Source of the DNA: an uncultured Peptostreptococcaceae bacterium
GTDB taxonomy: Bacteria; Bacillota; Clostridia; Tissierellales; Peptoniphilaceae
Length of the DNA: 7,043 nt
Direction: 5' to 3'
NCBI GenBank assembly: GCA_945910665.1
Contig: CAMDZK010000055.1
Coordinates: 1 to 7,043 of the forward strand
A program made the position numbers and the translations under genes. This document shows positions 5,067 through 7,043 of the stretch, piece after piece (position 1 is the first letter of the stretch; each line of letters begins with the position of its first letter). The notes beneath the pieces are model-generated. The model did no database searches and was not told where the DNA came from. It was given only the letters and a program-made list of their open reading frames with translations.

Positions 5067-5720
5067 ATGGATACTCTATTTTTATTGACGACGCCGTTGT
5101 TTCGTGGGCTGACGGAGGATCAGTTGGAAGAGCTTTTGACCTCTTCTTATGTGCAACAGACGACCTTTGAGAAAGGGAAAGAAATTTTTACCCAAGGGGA
5201 GATTCCCACATCGTTTTTTGTATTACTGCAAGGGAGTGTACAAGTGGAAACAATATCTGAAGAAGGACGGCGAAAAATATTGAACCGGTTCAACGTCCCA
5301 GGCGTTGTTTTTGGCGAAGTATACGCCTATTTAAGTGACCCCTTATACGATTATACTTGTGTCGTCACAGAGGATGCGGAGATTTTATCGATTCAGACAT
5401 CGGTACTTAATCCAAAGATGAACGCCGTGTCCATGCGCGACCAGTTACAATATAATATGTTACAGATCTTATCGCAAAAAGCTTATTTTTTAAGTAGTAA
5501 GACGTTTATTTTAAGTGAAATGACCTTACGAAATAAAATTATCGCCTATCTCAATTTTCGTTCAAAAATTAAGGAGGGAAAGGCGATTTTTACGCGTGAA
5601 GAATTAGCCGATTATTTGGGAACGACAAGACCTTCCCTTTCACGGGAACTGAAAAAGATGGAAAAAGATGGTTTGATTCTTTTAGACAAAGAAAAAATCT
5701 TTTTTTCTTCTTCTGTGTAA
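5067..5720 (+). CDS. Crp/Fnr family regulator, HcpR-like
   Basis: This 217-aa protein has an N-terminal cyclic-nucleotide-binding-like beta-roll (about 10-115), a dimerisation helix (about 123-150) and a C-terminal winged helix-turn-helix with TREELADYLGTTRPSLSREL (176-195). It has one cysteine (C98), so the Fnr-type [4Fe-4S] sensor is absent. The phosphate-binding cassette FGEVYAYLSDPLYDYT lacks the Arg-Ser pair that holds cAMP in E. coli CRP, so cAMP is an unlikely ligand. HcpR proteins of this family regulate hcp, and some sense NO through haem. The gene lies directly upstream of hcp, and a matching palindrome overlaps its stop codon, supporting the HcpR role. ATG 5067 is preferred over GTG 5064 because AGGGA (5056-5060) is better spaced for it. 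It is likely co-transcribed with the 4413 gene. The HcpR assignment rests on context and motif, not on a search. Confidence 0.9.
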   Translation: MDTLFLLTTPLFRGLTEDQLEELLTSSYVQQTTFEKGKEIFTQGEIPTSFFVLLQGSVQVETISEEGRRKILNRFNVPGVVFGEVYAYLSDPLYDYTCVVTEDAEILSIQTSVLNPKMNAVSMRDQLQYNMLQILSQKAYFLSSKTFILSEMTLRNKIIAYLNFRSKIKEGKAIFTREELADYLGTTRPSLSRELKKMEKDGLILLDKEKIFFSSSV

Positions 5721-5731
5721 CAATCGTTACA
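5716..5731. promoter_or_regulatory. HcpR-type operator upstream of hcp
   Basis: TGTAAC-AATC-GTTACA has perfect 6-bp arms around a 4-bp spacer. It contains GTAAC-N4-GTTAC, the form recalled from comparative studies for HcpR sites in clostridia-like bacteria. It overlaps the TAA (5718-5720) of the regulator gene. Its centre (5723.5) is about 41.5 bp before the predicted hcp start near 5765, the position of a class II Crp/Fnr activator site. No T run follows, so it is not a terminator. Confidence 0.8.
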
Positions 5732-5752
5732 GAAATTGTCGGAATTCATGTG

Positions 5753-5765
5753 TACAATAGTGTTA
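5753..5765 (+). promoter_or_regulatory. hcp: Predicted activator-dependent promoter of hcp
   Basis: TACAAT (5753-5758) is a five-of-six -10 box. The place of a -35 (CAGAAA) is poor, as expected when an activator bound at -41.5 recruits RNA polymerase. Transcription would begin near 5765. AAGGAGG (5780-5786) is eight bases before the hcp ATG. Confidence 0.6.
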
Positions 5766-5794
5766 CAAGATAAAAACTGAAGGAGGCAAAGAAA

Positions 5795-7043
5795 ATGGTA
5801 GATATGTTTTGTTATCAATGTCAAGAAACAGCACAAAATAAAGGCTGTACAAAAGTTGGGGTCTGCGGTAAAAATCCTGAAGTCGCCATCGCCCAAGATT
5901 TATTAATTTATGTGACAAAAGGATTAAGTGAAGTATTAGTAGAAGCGAGAAAAGAAGGAGTTGAAGTTCGCAAAGAAACGAATGCTCTTGTATCATTAAA
6001 TCTTTTCACCACAATTACCAACGCAAACTTTGACGAAGAGGCGATTTATGCACGCGTCAACGAAACCTTGGATGTAAAAAAAGAAATACTCGCTCAATTG
6101 AAAAATCAAGATCTTTCAAAAGCAGCTTTATGGGATTCAAGAGATCGTAAAGAACAATTTGCCATTGGACAAGCCCATGGAGTATTATCCACGAAAGATG
6201 AGGACATACGAAGCTTACGAGAACTGATTACTTACGGATTAAAAGGTTTGGCCGCCTACACAAAACACGCCAACGCTCTCTTACAAACGGATGAAGAAGT
6301 CGATATTTTCATGCAAGAAGCTCTTGCAAAAACCTTAGATGACTCCCTCTCTGTGGATGATTTAGTCGCGCTTACTTTAGAAGTTGGTTCACATGGTGTG
6401 AAGGGGATGGCCTTATTAGATGGTGCAAATACGGGAGCCTATGGAAATCCAGAAATTACGAAAGTAAATATCGGCACTAGAAGTAATCCTGGAATTCTTG
6501 TCTCCGGTCACGATTTACGCGACATGGAAATGCTTTTACAACAAACGGAAGGCACTGGAGTCGATGTATACACCCACTCGGAAATGCTTCCTGCAAACTA
6601 CTATCCAGCATTTAAAAAATACGATCATTTTGTCGGAAATTACGGCGGTTCGTGGTGGCACCAAAAAGAAGAATTTGACACGTTCAACGGTCCTATTCTT
6701 ATGACGACCAACTGTATTGTTCCCCCGAAAGATAGTTATAAAGATCGCTTATACACAACGGGCGCAGCGGGATACCCTGGTTGCAAACACATCCCTGGTG
6801 GCATTGGCGAAGAAAAAGACTTTTCTGAAATTATTGAACATGCAAAACGCTGCGAAGCTCCTGTAGAAATTGAAACTGGGGAGATTGTCGGTGGCTTTGC
6901 CCACGCACAAGTGCTCGCTTTGGCTGATAAAGTAGTAGAAGCAGTGAAATCAGGCGCCATTCGCAAATTCTTTGTCATGGCAGGTTGCGATGGACGTCAA
7001 AAAGACAGAAATTACTATACGGATTTTGCAAAAGCTCTTCCGG
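5795..7043 (+). CDS. hcp: Hybrid cluster protein, class I (hydroxylamine/NO reductase type), 3' truncated by window end
   Basis: The frame is open to the last base, giving 416 residues of a protein usually 530-550 aa long. Hcp is a cytoplasmic iron-sulfur-oxygen cluster enzyme that reduces NO (and hydroxylamine in vitro) and protects anaerobes from nitrosative stress. The N-terminal cysteines C6-x2-C9-x8-C18-x5-C24 fit the [4Fe-4S] form of class I. The helical domain missing in class III is present. Hybrid-cluster ligands can be matched to the Desulfovibrio protein by spacing: H239 (SGHD), E263 (THSE, +24 as in H244/E268), C307 (TTNC, +44 as in E268/C312), and C398 in MAGCDGR, the persulfide cysteine site. 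The remaining two cysteines and one glutamate ligand should lie beyond the window. The ATG at 5795 has a strong AAGGAGG eight bases upstream. Control is likely by the HcpR-like regulator through the palindrome at 5716-5731. No hcr reductase gene is in view. Confidence 0.97.
   Translation, partial: MVDMFCYQCQETAQNKGCTKVGVCGKNPEVAIAQDLLIYVTKGLSEVLVEARKEGVEVRKETNALVSLNLFTTITNANFDEEAIYARVNETLDVKKEILAQLKNQDLSKAALWDSRDRKEQFAIGQAHGVLSTKDEDIRSLRELITYGLKGLAAYTKHANALLQTDEEVDIFMQEALAKTLDDSLSVDDLVALTLEVGSHGVKGMALLDGANTGAYGNPEITKVNIGTRSNPGILVSGHDLRDMEMLLQQTEGTGVDVYTHSEMLPANYYPAFKKYDHFVGNYGGSWWHQKEEFDTFNGPILMTTNCIVPPKDSYKDRLYTTGAAGYPGCKHIPGGIGEEKDFSEIIEHAKRCEAPVEIETGEIVGGFAHAQVLALADKVVEAVKSGAIRKFFVMAGCDGRQKDRNYYTDFAKALP

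Noticed and set aside
5716..5731. Palindrome as a terminator of the regulator gene
   Set aside because: The stem is six AT-rich pairs with no T run after it; operator position and sequence explain it better.
5612..5996. Minus-strand open frames across the hcpR-hcp junction
   Set aside because: They are antisense to two well-supported genes and to the hcp promoter and show no family features.

Overview
The window looks like chromosomal DNA of a low-GC, probably anaerobic Bacillota (Clostridia- or Erysipelotrichia-like). The evidence is AT-rich intergenic DNA, AAGGAGG-type ribosome binding sites, TATAAT-like -10 boxes, an ECF-type folate transporter subunit under a THF riboswitch, and a hybrid cluster protein gene with a Crp/Fnr regulator. 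The exact genus cannot be fixed from this sequence. No prophage, transposase or CRISPR array is visible.

Left part (1-2400). A DAACS-family cation/amino-acid or dicarboxylate symporter (+, 92-1318) converges on a small hemerythrin-domain protein (-, 1346-1801). A perfect 28-bp palindrome between the two stop codons serves as a shared bidirectional terminator. Divergent from the hemerythrin gene is tRNA-Ser(CGA) (+, 1893-1981) with its own strong promoter and terminator. Next comes about 400 bp of non-coding DNA with two ungapped copies, about 90% identical, of a roughly 143-bp hairpin-rich repeat, then the folT terminator.

Middle (2359-4384, minus strand). folC (folylpolyglutamate/dihydrofolate synthase) is followed 8 nt after its stop codon by a clear class I tetrahydrofolate riboswitch, then folT (substrate-binding subunit of an ECF folate transporter). 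The two genes cover folate uptake and intracellular retention by polyglutamylation. Only folT lies behind the riboswitch. The leader between riboswitch and folT can be read as a translational switch with mutually exclusive pairings.

Right part (4413-7043, plus strand). An unrecognised 214-aa acidic protein with two AbrB-like motifs sits 9 nt upstream of a Crp/Fnr regulator, here called HcpR-like. Downstream is hcp, encoding a class I hybrid cluster protein (hydroxylamine/NO reductase type), which runs off the window end. A perfect TGTAAC-N4-GTTACA palindrome overlaps the regulator's stop codon. It is centred about 41.5 bp upstream of the predicted hcp start site, the geometry of a class II activator, so this looks like a self-contained nitrosative-stress module.

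The best candidates for something undescribed are the two-motif protein coupled to the HcpR-like regulator, the hairpin-rich repeat pair, and the DAACS transporter with replaced substrate- and sodium-site residues.
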